This document shows positions 1 to 8,561 of a stretch of DNA of 28,847 bases, one piece after another. Numbering within the stretch: position 1 is the first letter of the stretch; each line of letters begins with the position of its first letter. The notes under the pieces are model-generated. The model did no database searches, was not told the origin of the DNA, and saw only the letters and a list, made by a program, of their open reading frames with translations. Made by a program: the position numbers and the translations under genes. The stretch covers positions 1 through 28,847 of the forward strand of contig JABDFB010000020.1 of NCBI GenBank assembly GCA_013286765.1. The letters run 5' to 3'. This DNA is from Deltaproteobacteria bacterium (lineage in GTDB: Bacteria; Bdellovibrionota; UBA1018).

Positions 1-501
1 TATACTAGTCAGAATTTTTTCTTTCACTCCTTCACGGTTGAGGTTGTCAAATACCTCTCCAACTGCTGATCCCATGAGTACCATACCTGCTACGATTGAG
101 GTCGCCTGCGTAGCGCGTGACACGACAGAGATGCCATTGTATCTATGCCCCCAATTCGAGCAATTTGGAGTATAATTTTTCAAGAACAGGGCCAATCCAA
201 AGCACATTGAGCCTGCGCATATTTTACGTGAGGCACTATCGAAATTGCCAAGAGGGGAATGCACTCTCTTTTTTTTAAAAAAATCATAATCATCTTCGAC
301 TTTGTCCCATTCCCCGGCATTCTCCCCAATAAGAGTAACAATTTGAGTTTTATTCTCTTTTTTTCGGATCATCCTTGTACACTTGGGAGAGCGTTCTTCC
401 GCGGCCCACCCTCTATTCAAATTTAAAGTGAGTGCGGACAAGCTCATTGCTAAAACGATAGATGATTTACATATTTTGTAATTTTTAAGTTCAACATACA
501 T
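1..501 (-). CDS. Secreted protein of unknown function (3' end outside window)
   Basis: The minus strand is open from an ATG at 501 to the window edge (167 codons, no stop). The first 35 or so residues form a signal peptide: a Lys-containing start, a hydrophobic stretch (SSIVLAMSLSALTLNL) and a likely cleavage site in WAA-EE. The exported part has several Cys (CTRMI, KICAGSMC, NCSNW) and a second hydrophobic stretch near residues 138-152 (SIVAGMVLMGSAVGEV), so it may be periplasmic with disulfides or membrane-anchored. An AGG about 11 bases before the ATG could serve as ribosome binding site. I do not recognise a family. The next gene upstream on this strand ends at 687, leaving about 185 bp in which I see no gene. 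Confidence 0.6.
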   Translation of the reverse strand, partial: MYVELKNYKICKSSIVLAMSLSALTLNLNRGWAAEERSPKCTRMIRKKENKTQIVTLIGENAGEWDKVEDDYDFFKKKRVHSPLGNFDSASRKICAGSMCFGLALFLKNYTPNCSNWGHRYNGISVVSRATQATSIVAGMVLMGSAVGEVFDNLNREGVKEKILTSI

Positions 502-686
502 ATTGGTTAAGGCCTTACAGTGGTTTTACTTGAGTGTGTGGGTAACAAATAGAATTAGATCAATTCTCGAGACTATAAAGTCGCGCCCACCTCAGCCGCA
601 CCTGGAGCCTTAGCACAACATTCTATCCTAGCGCAAGGACATGCCAGCCCTGTGGATTTTTTGCGATGAACCGGCGTCAGTGATGG

Positions 687-2531
687 CTAAGGGTAGCTTC
701 TTCCCAAAGAGCGATCCAAATTGAAGGCTGCACTAATGAGTGCGAGATGGGTAAATGCTTGAGGAAAATTTCCCAGGGCTTCGCCTTGGGGGCCGGTTTG
801 TTCGGCATAAAGACCAATGTGGTTTGCATAGCCCAGCATCTTTTCGAATAGATAGCGTGCTTGATCCAACATTTCCGGCATTACCTGCCCAGCTCGAGTC
901 AAAGCCTCAACGAGCCAGAAAGTGCACATGTTGAAGGTTCCCTCCACGCCGGAAAGGCCGTCAACCTGGGTTTTAGGAGGATAACGATAGACCAGGCCAT
1001 CGCTGACTAGACCTCCTTCACGTGGACTTTCCTGGAGTGCTTTGATGGTGCTCAGCATTCTGGGATCTGTGGGGGCCATGAAAAACGTCAGTGGAAGAAT
1101 CAAGAGTGAGGCATCTAGATCCTCGCTATCGTAGTATTGTGTAAAAGCTTTGCGTTTGTCGTTCCAGCCTTTTTTCAGTATTTCTTCATAAATTCGATCT
1201 CTGACGCGGGTCCATTTTTCTCGTTCGGATGGAAAGGAGCGTTTTTCAGCCAAACGGATTCCGCGATCCAGGGCGACCCAGTTCATAACCTTTGAGTAGA
1301 CAAAGTGCTCGCGGCGATTTCTCATTTCCCAAACTCCATGGTCCGGCTCGTTCCAATGCTCGCAGACCCAGTTGAGACTATCCCTAATTCTCATCCAAAA
1401 ATCATAAGATACGGGCATGGCATATTTATTAAATAAATAAAAAGTATCTACTAATTCACCATAGAGATCATTTTGGAACTGATCTACCGCTGCATTTCCA
1501 ATCCTCACTGGGCGGGAACCTCGATAACCTTCCCAATGCAAAAGCTCATGTTCTGGAATTTTGGCGTCACCATGAATGGTAAACATGGGCATTAAATTCG
1601 TCCCAGGGGAGACATTTTTGCTCACAAAATTTTCTAGCCAGTTCACAAATCCTAATGCTTCACTTCGAAACCCGATTCTCAAAAAACCGTAAATGGTAAA
1701 GGCGGAATCGCGGATCCAACTGTACCGGTAGTCCCAGTTTCTAGGTCCCCCGATAGTTTCTGGAAGGCTCGTCGTGGGAGCTGCTACAATGGCGCCGGTT
1801 GGCTCGAAGGTTAACAATTTGAGCGCTAGAGCGGAGCGGTGAACCGCCTCCAGCCACCTTCCATAATAAGTGCATCCTGATAGCCAATTCCTCCAAAAGC
1901 AAACTGTCGTTTGAAAAATGTCTTCGCCCTCAGGATCTGAGGGAGGACATTGCACGCATTCGTCATATTGTTTGCCTCGGAGTATGAAAACTTTGGAATC
2001 TCCCTCTTTTAGAGAAAATTCGGCCTCTACACCATTTTTATCGTTTCTTCGAAGAGAAACTGGGCTTGATAAGGAAAGCTTGAGATCATCTGCCCGGAAA
2101 CTAGCGCCATTGGACTCTAAAAGCGTTTCATGAGGCTTTCTTCCATAATCAAAGGCTGGCTCACAAAGAATTCGGATCTCTACATTTCCTCGAACACATC
2201 GAACTCGTCGAAACAGTTGATGATACCAAGGAGAATCCGAAGACAGTCCCACAGGCATAAAATCCTGGAGCTCGACAACCCCTTCGGCAAGGAGGAAACG
2301 AGTGACGAGAACATTAGTCGAAGGCCAGTAAAGTTGCTTGAACTTTACGTTGGTCGATACGGGTGAAATTTGAAATCGGCCCCCTTTTTGATCATCCAGG
2401 ATCGCGCCAAATAGGCTCGGGGAATCAAAATAAGGATAACAGTACCAGTCGATCATCCCATTGGTCGCGACCAGGGCGATGGTACGCATGTTACCAATCA
2501 TTCCATGATCCTCTATGGGTTGATAGGACAT
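687..2531 (-). CDS. GH15 family glucosidase/trehalase-like protein
   Basis: This is a 614-residue glycoside hydrolase family 15 enzyme, the family of bacterial glucoamylases and GH15 trehalases; it probably hydrolyses an alpha-glucan or trehalose in the cytoplasm (no signal peptide). The N-terminal part (IEDHGMIGN, IDWYCYPYFDSPSLF) is the usual beta-sandwich start of these proteins. The (alpha/alpha)6 barrel shows GGPRNWDYRYSWIRD at about 261-275, HWEGYRGSRPVRIGNAA at about 333-349, the likely general acid Glu in DHGVWEMR near 402 and the likely general base Glu in GVEGTFN near 530. The frame is open further upstream to 2579, but the ATG at 2531 is preferred: it shares one base with the stop of the upstream aldehyde dehydrogenase (TAATG) and has GGAAGG about 10 bases before it. 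The two genes are probably translationally coupled. Substrate is not determined by the sequence. Confidence 0.88.
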   Translation of the reverse strand: MSYQPIEDHGMIGNMRTIALVATNGMIDWYCYPYFDSPSLFGAILDDQKGGRFQISPVSTNVKFKQLYWPSTNVLVTRFLLAEGVVELQDFMPVGLSSDSPWYHQLFRRVRCVRGNVEIRILCEPAFDYGRKPHETLLESNGASFRADDLKLSLSSPVSLRRNDKNGVEAEFSLKEGDSKVFILRGKQYDECVQCPPSDPEGEDIFQTTVCFWRNWLSGCTYYGRWLEAVHRSALALKLLTFEPTGAIVAAPTTSLPETIGGPRNWDYRYSWIRDSAFTIYGFLRIGFRSEALGFVNWLENFVSKNVSPGTNLMPMFTIHGDAKIPEHELLHWEGYRGSRPVRIGNAAVDQFQNDLYGELVDTFYLFNKYAMPVSYDFWMRIRDSLNWVCEHWNEPDHGVWEMRNRREHFVYSKVMNWVALDRGIRLAEKRSFPSEREKWTRVRDRIYEEILKKGWNDKRKAFTQYYDSEDLDASLLILPLTFFMAPTDPRMLSTIKALQESPREGGLVSDGLVYRYPPKTQVDGLSGVEGTFNMCTFWLVEALTRAGQVMPEMLDQARYLFEKMLGYANHIGLYAEQTGPQGEALGNFPQAFTHLALISAAFNLDRSLGRSYP

Positions 2532-3937
2532 TACTCGCAGCCTTCCTTTCCCATTGGACTGAGACTCTCGTTGATCCATACTGTCTTGATATTGACAAAC
2601 TCTTGTATGCCAAAACGACCTAGCTCTCTTCCAAAACCGGAGCGTTTAATCCCACCAAAAGGGACACGCGGATCCGAAGTAACCATGGCATTAACAAAAG
2701 CAGAGCCTGATGCGATTTCTTCTATAAATTGGGCTTGCTCCTGGGAATCTTCACTCCATAGACTGGCTCCCAATCCATACCTGCTGGAGTTTGCCTGCCA
2801 GAGCGCTTGATCCAAGTCTTTCGAAACAAAAAGCAGAGCCACCGGACCAAATACTTCTTGATGATAAGCTGGAGCCTCTTTTGGAATATTCGTCAAAATC
2901 GTGGGTTCGTAATAGAATCCGGGTCTATCTAGTCTCTTCCCACCGGTGAGAATTTTTGCCCCAAGCCTGACTGATTCCTGCACTTGCCTTTCGATAGTAT
3001 TTAAAGTCTGCTGCATGGCGAGGGGTCCTACATCCGTACTGGGATCCATGGGATCTCCAATTTTAAGCGCTTGAAGGGCTTGGATAAACTTTCGGGTAAA
3101 TTTTTCTACAATTGCTTCGATGACAATAAAACGTTTTGCGGCATTACAAGATTGCCCGTTGTTTCGCATGCGTGCTTTCACGGCCATCTCGATCGTCCTG
3201 TTCAAGCAGGCGTTGGGAGTGACTATAAACGGATCACTTCCTCCCAACTCGAGTACCGTTTTCTTGATGTTTTTTGCAGCAACACTGCCAATAGAAGCTC
3301 CGACTTCATCGCTCCCTGTAAAAGTAGCTGCTGCAATTCGATCATCCTTGAGCAACCCGAGCCTTTCGACTTGTTCTCCCGTAACCAGAAGGCTTTGAAA
3401 AACACCTTCAGGAAATCCCGCTTTAGTAAATATCTCCTCTAGGGCAAGAGCGCACTGAGGAACGTTCGAGGCATGTTTCAGAAGGCCGACATTACCTGCC
3501 ATCAGGGCAGGCGCCGCGAATCGAATCACTTGCCAAAAGGGAAAATTCCAAGGCATAACCGCAAGAATCACCCCAAGGGGTTGGTAGCGGACATAGCTTT
3601 GATCAGCGTTGGTTTTTATGATCTCGTCTTGTAAAAATCTTTCAGCATTTTCGGCATAAAAGCGACAGGTTCGGGCACATTTTTCAATTTCCTCATAGGA
3701 TGCCCGAATCGGTCTCCCGATTTCAGTGGTAATAATCTCTCCCCACTTTTTCTTTTCCGACTCCAAGATTTGTGCTGCTTGGAACATCCACGCCGCCCGT
3801 TCTGCAAATCGAGTCTTTTTGAAAAACCGGAATGACGCCGCCGCCTTCTCTAATTTTTGTTCAATTTCCTTTTCACTGAGTGGTGTAAAGACTTTGATTT
3901 TTTCCCCAGTCGCGGGATTCACGCTTTGAATTGCCAT
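2531..3937 (-). CDS. NAD(P)-dependent aldehyde dehydrogenase (succinate-semialdehyde dehydrogenase-like)
   Basis: This is a full-length ALDH-superfamily protein (468 residues) that oxidises an aldehyde to the acid with NAD(P)+. Visible motifs: PWNFPFWQ at 129-136, LKHASN at 153-158, FTGSDEVG at 206-213, the general base in VLELGGSDPF (Glu230) and the nucleophile in NNGQSCNAAKRF (Cys264). The C-terminal half has EVFGPVALL and PFGGIKRSGFGRELG. The short N-terminus (SVNPATGE) and the wording of these motifs resemble the Sad/YneI and mycobacterial GabD1 group of succinate-semialdehyde dehydrogenases. The exact substrate is an inference. The gene starts at an ATG at 3937, divergent from the AhpD-like gene, and its stop overlaps the start of the GH15 gene by one base. 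Confidence 0.9.
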   Translation of the reverse strand: MAIQSVNPATGEKIKVFTPLSEKEIEQKLEKAAASFRFFKKTRFAERAAWMFQAAQILESEKKKWGEIITTEIGRPIRASYEEIEKCARTCRFYAENAERFLQDEIIKTNADQSYVRYQPLGVILAVMPWNFPFWQVIRFAAPALMAGNVGLLKHASNVPQCALALEEIFTKAGFPEGVFQSLLVTGEQVERLGLLKDDRIAAATFTGSDEVGASIGSVAAKNIKKTVLELGGSDPFIVTPNACLNRTIEMAVKARMRNNGQSCNAAKRFIVIEAIVEKFTRKFIQALQALKIGDPMDPSTDVGPLAMQQTLNTIERQVQESVRLGAKILTGGKRLDRPGFYYEPTILTNIPKEAPAYHQEVFGPVALLFVSKDLDQALWQANSSRYGLGASLWSEDSQEQAQFIEEIASGSAFVNAMVTSDPRVPFGGIKRSGFGRELGRFGIQEFVNIKTVWINESLSPMGKEGCE

Positions 3938-4052
3938 GATTAGATCACCTCATTTTTTAAACTGCAAGGTACGGACCCTCGAGATAGTAGCTCGTCTAAC
4001 GCATGGGAATTGCAAACTAGACTTGCAAAAAAGGGAAACCTGGGAGGCCGAT

Positions 4053-4418
4053 ATGCCAACGACATCATTTCCGGAAAAACACAGACACTTCATTCAGCTT
4101 CTGGGTAAATTACAAAAGGAATTACCTGGCCCGATGTCTGCTTTCACCCAGCTTAGTCAAAAGGCGACTGCAGATGGGGCGTTGAACAAGAAAACTAAGG
4201 AGTTGATCGCGTTAGGAATAGGAATACATGCTCGGTGCGAGGGATGTATCTCATTTCATGTTCATGACGCCCTGAAAGCCGGCGCTACACGCAACGAAAT
4301 TTTAGAAACGATTGGAGTTGCCATCGAGATGGGTGGCGGCCCCTCGGCGATGTACGGCTGTGAGGCTCTTGAGGCCTTGGACCAATTTGAAGAAAGCTTA
4401 AAATTGAAGGCTGCTTAG
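4053..4418 (+). CDS. AhpD/carboxymuconolactone decarboxylase-family protein
   Basis: A small (121-residue) protein of the AhpD-like fold, in which a CxxC pair reduces peroxides or serves as a thiol redox centre. The core is KELIALGIGIHARCEGC followed by ISFHVHDALKAGAT; CEGC and the His four residues later match the active-site pattern ExxCxxC/SxxxH of the alkylhydroperoxidase family. The frame is open upstream to 3936, but the ATG at 4053 has GGGAGG five bases before it and puts the first residues (MPTTSFPEKHR) where related proteins begin. The 115-bp gap to the divergent aldehyde dehydrogenase contains two TTGCAA palindromes 13 bp apart (4010 and 4023), a possible but unproven operator. A role in detoxification fits the neighbouring dehydrogenase and stress kinase. 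Confidence 0.82.
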   Translation: MPTTSFPEKHRHFIQLLGKLQKELPGPMSAFTQLSQKATADGALNKKTKELIALGIGIHARCEGCISFHVHDALKAGATRNEILETIGVAIEMGGGPSAMYGCEALEALDQFEESLKLKAA

Positions 4419-4474
4419 CAAATGTGAGTGCCAATTCTTAGTGACCGGTGTGGATGAACAAGTACATCTTGGAA

Positions 4475-5479
4475 CTATAATATAGTGCAACTGCTTTCTT
4501 CGCCTTCCTGACGTATAAATCGAAGTTGATCCTCAAGAGCAGCCAACTCGGTCTGCCAGTAGGTGTGAGTGTTAAATTGAGGAAAGGCCAGAGGAAACGC
4601 AGGATCATTCCATCGCTTAGCAATCCAAGCTGTATAATGGACGATTCGAAGAGCGCGAAGAGATTCAATCAGACGGATGCTTGCAGGATTCCAGTCGCGA
4701 ATTTCTTGGTATCCTTCGATTAAGACGTTTCTTCGGCGTGTGGCCTCGTCATCTCGTCCGGGGACTAAGAGCCAGATATCTTGAACCTCGGGACCAAACA
4801 CCATGTCATCAAAGTCGAGAAAGAAAGGTCCATTTTGATTCCAAAGAAGATTTCCAAAATGGCAATCCCCATGAATCCTCTGGTACGGAATTGCCTCTAA
4901 TAATGGGGCACTTATCTCGCAGATTTGCCTCACAGTGGATTCGTATCGACCTACAAATTCGGGTGGGATCCAGCTATTTTTAAGAAGAAATTCTAAATTC
5001 GAATAGCCATAGGTCCTTGTATCAAGACTAATACGATGGCTAGATTTTCTAGCCGCACCCACATTATGCATGCGACCTAAGAGGCGTCCCACACGGACGA
5101 GTTGTTCATCGGAGAGCTCGTCTATCGCTCGCCCACCTACTTTAGGAAATAGAACGTACCAAATTTTACTGTCTGCAATACAATGCAGTGTCTTCCCGTT
5201 AGGGAACGGGATGGGAGCAATGGCGGGAATTTCGGCCTCCTGTAGATCTGCTAAAAACTGATGCTCCTCTAAAATTTGTTCAGGAGTCCATCTCTCAGGA
5301 CGATAAAATTTAGCGATTCTCCGAGAAGAGCTTAGAGACGAACCATCGTTGCCTTCCAGTTCAACATCGTAAACTCGGTTCTCGAAGCTATTCATGGCAA
5401 TGCATCGACCAGTGCAGAGCAATCCAGAGGCTTCCACTGCTTCTAAGACTCGTTCGGGTGTAAGCTGAAAGAAATTCAT
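4475..5479 (-). CDS. srkA: SrkA/RdoA-like stress response Ser/Thr kinase
   Basis: A 334-residue APH-fold protein kinase closely resembling E. coli SrkA (YihE/RdoA), which phosphorylates proteins and protects cells under envelope and oxidative stress. Features: a probable ATP-binding Lys in RIAKFYRPERW (about residue 57), the catalytic loop RIHGDCHFGNLLW (202-213, Asp205 as base) and the metal-binding FLDFDDMVFGP (220-230). Length and start (MNFFQLTPERVLEAVE) agree with the family. There is no clear Shine-Dalgarno sequence before the ATG. In E. coli srkA lies next to dsbA; here no disulfide gene is adjacent. It converges on the AhpD-like gene. Confidence 0.88.
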   Translation of the reverse strand: MNFFQLTPERVLEAVEASGLLCTGRCIAMNSFENRVYDVELEGNDGSSLSSSRRIAKFYRPERWTPEQILEEHQFLADLQEAEIPAIAPIPFPNGKTLHCIADSKIWYVLFPKVGGRAIDELSDEQLVRVGRLLGRMHNVGAARKSSHRISLDTRTYGYSNLEFLLKNSWIPPEFVGRYESTVRQICEISAPLLEAIPYQRIHGDCHFGNLLWNQNGPFFLDFDDMVFGPEVQDIWLLVPGRDDEATRRRNVLIEGYQEIRDWNPASIRLIESLRALRIVHYTAWIAKRWNDPAFPLAFPQFNTHTYWQTELAALEDQLRFIRQEGEESSCTIL

Positions 5480-5491
5480 TCTGGGCTGAGT

Positions 5492-5629
5492 TTACTGAGC
5501 GCCCTGCGGCTGGTCAAGTGCCAAGGGTAGCTCTGGAATATGCCTTTCAAGCAGGACCTCTCGTTTTTCAAATCGTGCGAAGAAAAGATAGACGCACGGA
5601 ACAACGTACAGCGTGATGCGGGTTTGTAC
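5492..5629 (-). pseudogene. Remnant: C-terminus of an AcrB/HAE-type RND efflux transporter
   Basis: Between srkA and the TPR gene the minus strand reads TRITLYVVPCVYLFFARFEK followed by about 22 residues and a stop at 5492-5494. This resembles the last transmembrane helix and cytoplasmic tail of AcrB-type pumps (the usual form is like LTLFVVPVVYxLxxR). Directly upstream, the same frame has several stops, and no other frame continues the protein, so only about 45 codons remain. I infer a deleted efflux pump gene. It is not a piece of the intact RND gene at 20770-23217, which belongs to a different RND subgroup. It may mark the left edge of the accessory region. Confidence 0.55.
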
Positions 5630-5664
5630 GTTGCACACTTACCGTTAGAGCCGTCAAGTCATAG

Positions 5665-6582
5665 TTAGCCTTTTACTTTTCCAAGATCCTTCAATCGCTT
5701 CAACTTCAGCGATTGATTGTCCTTGACCCATTCCTCATTGGAAAGTTCTCGATAGGCGAGTTCGAAGTAGAGTTGAGCTTCGGTAGTACGGTGCAAGGTT
5801 TGGAGGCATTCTGCTAACTCTTCGTAAAGCCGTCCATCCCGTACTCCCCCAATTCCAAGTTCCGCTAATAGGGCCTTCTGGACCGATAGTGCCTCTTCGG
5901 TCTTACCTAAGGCACGCAGGGTTTTTCCTATGGCCCACTGAGCGACAAACGCTCCACGCGAAGGCCCGCGGGCCTTGAAGTTTTGGAGGGCTTTCTGAAA
6001 TATTTCGAGCGATTTTTCGTATTGTCTAAGGTCAAAGAGTTTCCATCCATATCCTGTATAGAGGCCGCCTAACCACTCTTTGGTTTTTTGGTTTGAAGAG
6101 TTTTCGGCGATTTCGAGTGAGCGGACAATCCACTCTTGCTGAGCTTTTTCAGGTTCCGAAGTGGCCATCAATTGAGCAATCTCAACCGCAAAATAATCTT
6201 CACCGGAATTAATAGCTAAAGTCCAAGCTTCGGAAAAAAGGCCCCGTGCTTGAGACGGTGTCTTTTTAAGAATGTAAAACCTTCCCTTTTCGATAAGCCA
6301 CCGAATCCTAGCTGAGACCAAGTAATTTGAATTCTGCTCGTTCAACAGCGTTTCTGCTTTTTCAAGTGACGAAGCGGCCTGAGAAAACTTCATTTGAAAG
6401 GCTTCCGAGCGGCCAATTAATGATAGAAGTTCAATTAAGAAAGAACGGTCCTTACCTGTAAGCTTATGGGCGTCCGGTAGCAAACCATTAAAAACCGCTT
6501 CTGAGGCTAAAACATCAGCTGGGTTCCAGAGTTGATCCAAGTTTCGAAATTTTGCTAAGAAATCCACATTAAGTTCAGTCAC
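5665..6582 (-). CDS. Tetratricopeptide-repeat protein
   Basis: A 305-residue soluble, mostly helical protein starting with GTG at 6582 (MTELNVDFLAKF). From about residue 70 onward it shows TPR-like helix pairs: FSQAASSLEKAETLL, AFVAQWAIGKTLRALGKTEEA, LYEELAECLQTLHRTTEAQ and YEKSLEIFQKALQNF. These usually form a scaffold for protein-protein contacts. There is no signal peptide or membrane segment, and no enzymatic domain is visible, so its partner and role are unknown. It stands alone: remnant DNA lies downstream (5492-5629) and a gene-poor, AT-rich stretch upstream. No convincing ribosome binding site precedes the GTG, so the exact start is uncertain. Confidence 0.75.
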   Translation of the reverse strand: MTELNVDFLAKFRNLDQLWNPADVLASEAVFNGLLPDAHKLTGKDRSFLIELLSLIGRSEAFQMKFSQAASSLEKAETLLNEQNSNYLVSARIRWLIEKGRFYILKKTPSQARGLFSEAWTLAINSGEDYFAVEIAQLMATSEPEKAQQEWIVRSLEIAENSSNQKTKEWLGGLYTGYGWKLFDLRQYEKSLEIFQKALQNFKARGPSRGAFVAQWAIGKTLRALGKTEEALSVQKALLAELGIGGVRDGRLYEELAECLQTLHRTTEAQLYFELAYRELSNEEWVKDNQSLKLKRLKDLGKVKG

Positions 6583-7190
6583 CTGAAAAGGACTAGCACA
6601 ATTAGGACCTCATGTTGGTTAAATTACCTAAAATTGCATTGAAAAAGCTTGGCATTCTGAACAAAAAGTCTGGAGTAGGGAGAGTTTGGAGCCAGCCAGG
6701 CTTGGACCTTCCCCTTAGGAGTTCAAGCGGGAACAGCTATTACGTCCTAAATAGTAACTGCGTTCATTCCTATTCTCTGGTCAGCTGTCTAGGTGTATCG
6801 AGGTTAACCGCATCTGGGCCAAGACCTAATCAGTCGCTTCCCTTGCCTCAAGCATTCCGATTCGCCCTGTTTGGACTTGCGACCCAGAAGTTTATGAGAG
6901 CCTTCACTCCAACCCAGAGTGGTACATCGGTGCCCGTTGCGATTTCGATAAATATGTGCCACTAAAGTCTAGCTGCAAGGATTCATTAAATATAAATTAT
7001 ATTAATTTAAGATGTATACGACTGAGAAACTATGCAATCTGAACTTTTAATAAGCAAGGCGTCAACTTTTTTGAAGGCTAAAGCATCAAAAGAACAATTA
7101 AAATATTTACAAAAATAGATTTACTATTCAAATATTGAATTATATATACAAACTTTAATATCACGCTCATAAGTATGGTTAGGATTGACT
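6583..7190. other. Gene-poor stretch before the zinc-finger gene
   Basis: About 600 bp without a convincing gene. A 117-codon plus-strand frame (6612-6965) has an improbable composition and no ribosome binding site. A second plus-strand frame ending at 7042 reads in a protein-like way over about 35 residues (DPEVYESLHSNPEWYIGARC) but has no start and may be the tail of a lost gene. From about 6965 to 7190 the DNA becomes strongly AT-rich with several A/T runs, in contrast to its surroundings, as is common upstream of transferred genes. Confidence 0.4.
7135..7161 (+). promoter_or_regulatory. Possible promoter of the zinc-finger gene
   Basis: TTGAAT at 7135-7140 and TAATAT at 7156-7161 resemble sigma-70 -35 and -10 boxes with a short 15-bp spacer, in a very AT-rich stretch. 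The predicted start of transcription would be about 25 bases before the ATG at 7191. Other AT-rich alternatives exist, so this is a weak call. Confidence 0.3.
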
Positions 7191-8561
7191 ATGAAACTTA
7201 GAAAGTTAACTACTATTTTCTCTCTCTGTTTTTCAATAACAGCGCATGCGTCCGACTCAGTGTCTCAGCCAGCAGTGCAGCAACCAAGCGTAAAGGGCAA
7301 TCATTCTAAAAAAAGATATATTTGCAAACATCCGGGTTGCGATGAGAGTTTCGACTACCCACCAAGACTAAGGACCCACGAGCGTGGCCATGCCGGGGAG
7401 AAACTCTTCCCCTGCACTAAGTGTAACAAATTGTTCTCCAGCCGTGGAGCCCTCAGAGGGCACACACTTATCCATACCGGGGCTAAACCATACCACTGCA
7501 ATCAATGTGGGGAAGATTTTAGGAGCAACTTCGCCAGACACTTGAAAAGGTGCGCCAATCCCGTCAGAAAGCGCAAGAACCATTCTGAAACGGATTCCAA
7601 AACAGGGTCTGAAGCAGGGGGCAAAATTGAGGCGTCCAGTAGAGAAGATTCTGAAAACAAGGCGCCGGAGGGCGAAGGGGCCCAGGAGCTTTTGAAGACA
7701 ATTCCGCTTGTGAAAAATAGACGCGAGACCAGTAAACCCGCTGCAACTGGTATCGAGAGATTAGCGGGCATTGTTCAAGAGCACGAAACTTCTCTTCGAG
7801 CAACGAAGGACTCGCCTCCACGTGCCCCGAGGGCCTCGATAACGGTGGGCAGCGAAATCCCGGAGTTCGCCGTAAGCAGCGCCATGAATTATTCGGCCCC
7901 ATGTTCATCGCCGCCGTTACCTTCATCGATGGACCTGGTGCCGAGTCAAGAGACTTATCGTAAGACTTTAGAAGCTTTCAGCGCTGCAAACAAGCACAAA
8001 CGAGACGAGTCGATTCGTCCCGTTGCCGAATCCGATGGTGAAATTTCTAAGAAACGCAAAATCTCTGGCCACCAAAGCGATCGGTCAAAAAATTATCTTT
8101 GCACATATCAGAATTGCGGTAGGAGTTTCGTCCGTCCATCAAAGCTACGGATTCACGAGCGTATCCATACCGGGGAGAAACCCTTGAGCTGCCCTCAGTG
8201 TAGAAAATCATTCTCCGATCCTAGCGGCCTCTCCAGGCACATGAATACCCATGCCGGGGGGAAATCCTTTTACTGCGCTCAATGTGGGCAAAAATTCAAC
8301 CAGAGTAGCAACCGCCTCAGGCACCAGAAGCGCTGCATGGGCAATATTGTCAACGCCAATCCCTTCGGGGCTTCGAATTCAGCCTCTAATGCTCCCTTGA
8401 TGCCGATGGAGATTCCGCTGCCGCTTCTTCCTCTATTGCCGTCGTTCTCAGGTGAGTTGACGCCGCTTCCCCAAGTGTTAGACACAAGTAACGGTCTGGC
8501 ACCTGTTGATTATCCTGGGGCAAGTTTTTTGAGCTGGCCAGACGATGATTTATCCATATAA
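7191..8561 (+). CDS. Secreted C2H2 (Krueppel-type) zinc-finger protein, candidate nucleomodulin effector
   Basis: A 456-residue protein with a Sec-type signal peptide (MKLRKLTTIFSLCFSITAHA, likely cleaved after AHA) followed by six zinc fingers in two triplets. Triplet 1: Cys45/50-His63/67, Cys75/78-His91/95, Cys103/106-His117-Cys121. Triplet 2: Cys304/309-His322/326, Cys334/337-His350/354, Cys362/365-His378-Cys382. In both triplets the first finger is Cx4C, the second classical Cx2C-x12-Hx3H and the third ends in Cys. Linkers are eukaryote-like (HTGEKP after finger 4; HAGEK and HTGAKP elsewhere). The 180 residues between triplets and the 75-residue tail are Ser/Pro/Lys-rich and look disordered, with basic clusters RKRK (126-129) and KKRK (287-290) resembling nuclear localisation signals. 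The ATG at 7191 has AGGA about 7 bases upstream. This is unlike the single-finger Ros/MucR regulators of bacteria. Export plus host-type DNA binding suggests an effector; that is inference. Confidence 0.85.
   Translation: MKLRKLTTIFSLCFSITAHASDSVSQPAVQQPSVKGNHSKKRYICKHPGCDESFDYPPRLRTHERGHAGEKLFPCTKCNKLFSSRGALRGHTLIHTGAKPYHCNQCGEDFRSNFARHLKRCANPVRKRKNHSETDSKTGSEAGGKIEASSREDSENKAPEGEGAQELLKTIPLVKNRRETSKPAATGIERLAGIVQEHETSLRATKDSPPRAPRASITVGSEIPEFAVSSAMNYSAPCSSPPLPSSMDLVPSQETYRKTLEAFSAANKHKRDESIRPVAESDGEISKKRKISGHQSDRSKNYLCTYQNCGRSFVRPSKLRIHERIHTGEKPLSCPQCRKSFSDPSGLSRHMNTHAGGKSFYCAQCGQKFNQSSNRLRHQKRCMGNIVNANPFGASNSASNAPLMPMEIPLPLLPLLPSFSGELTPLPQVLDTSNGLAPVDYPGASFLSWPDDDLSI

Noticed and set aside
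5480..5665. Second copy of the tRNA-Glu 3' end as left attachment site
   Set aside because: I looked for the GGGGATTCGAACCCC-type sequence near the left edge of the accessory region and did not see it.
6612..6965. 117-codon plus-strand frame
   Set aside because: No ribosome binding site, improbable composition and no recognisable motif; another frame in the same place looks more protein-like.
7191..8561. Zinc-finger gene as a eukaryotic contaminant
   Set aside because: It is intron-free, has a bacterial signal peptide and ribosome binding site, and lies between bacterial gene fragments on the same sequence; a chimeric assembly still needs read-level exclusion.
7191..8561. Zinc-finger gene as a Ros/MucR regulator
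   Set aside because: Ros/MucR proteins have one finger with Cx2C-x9-Hx3-4H spacing and no signal peptide.
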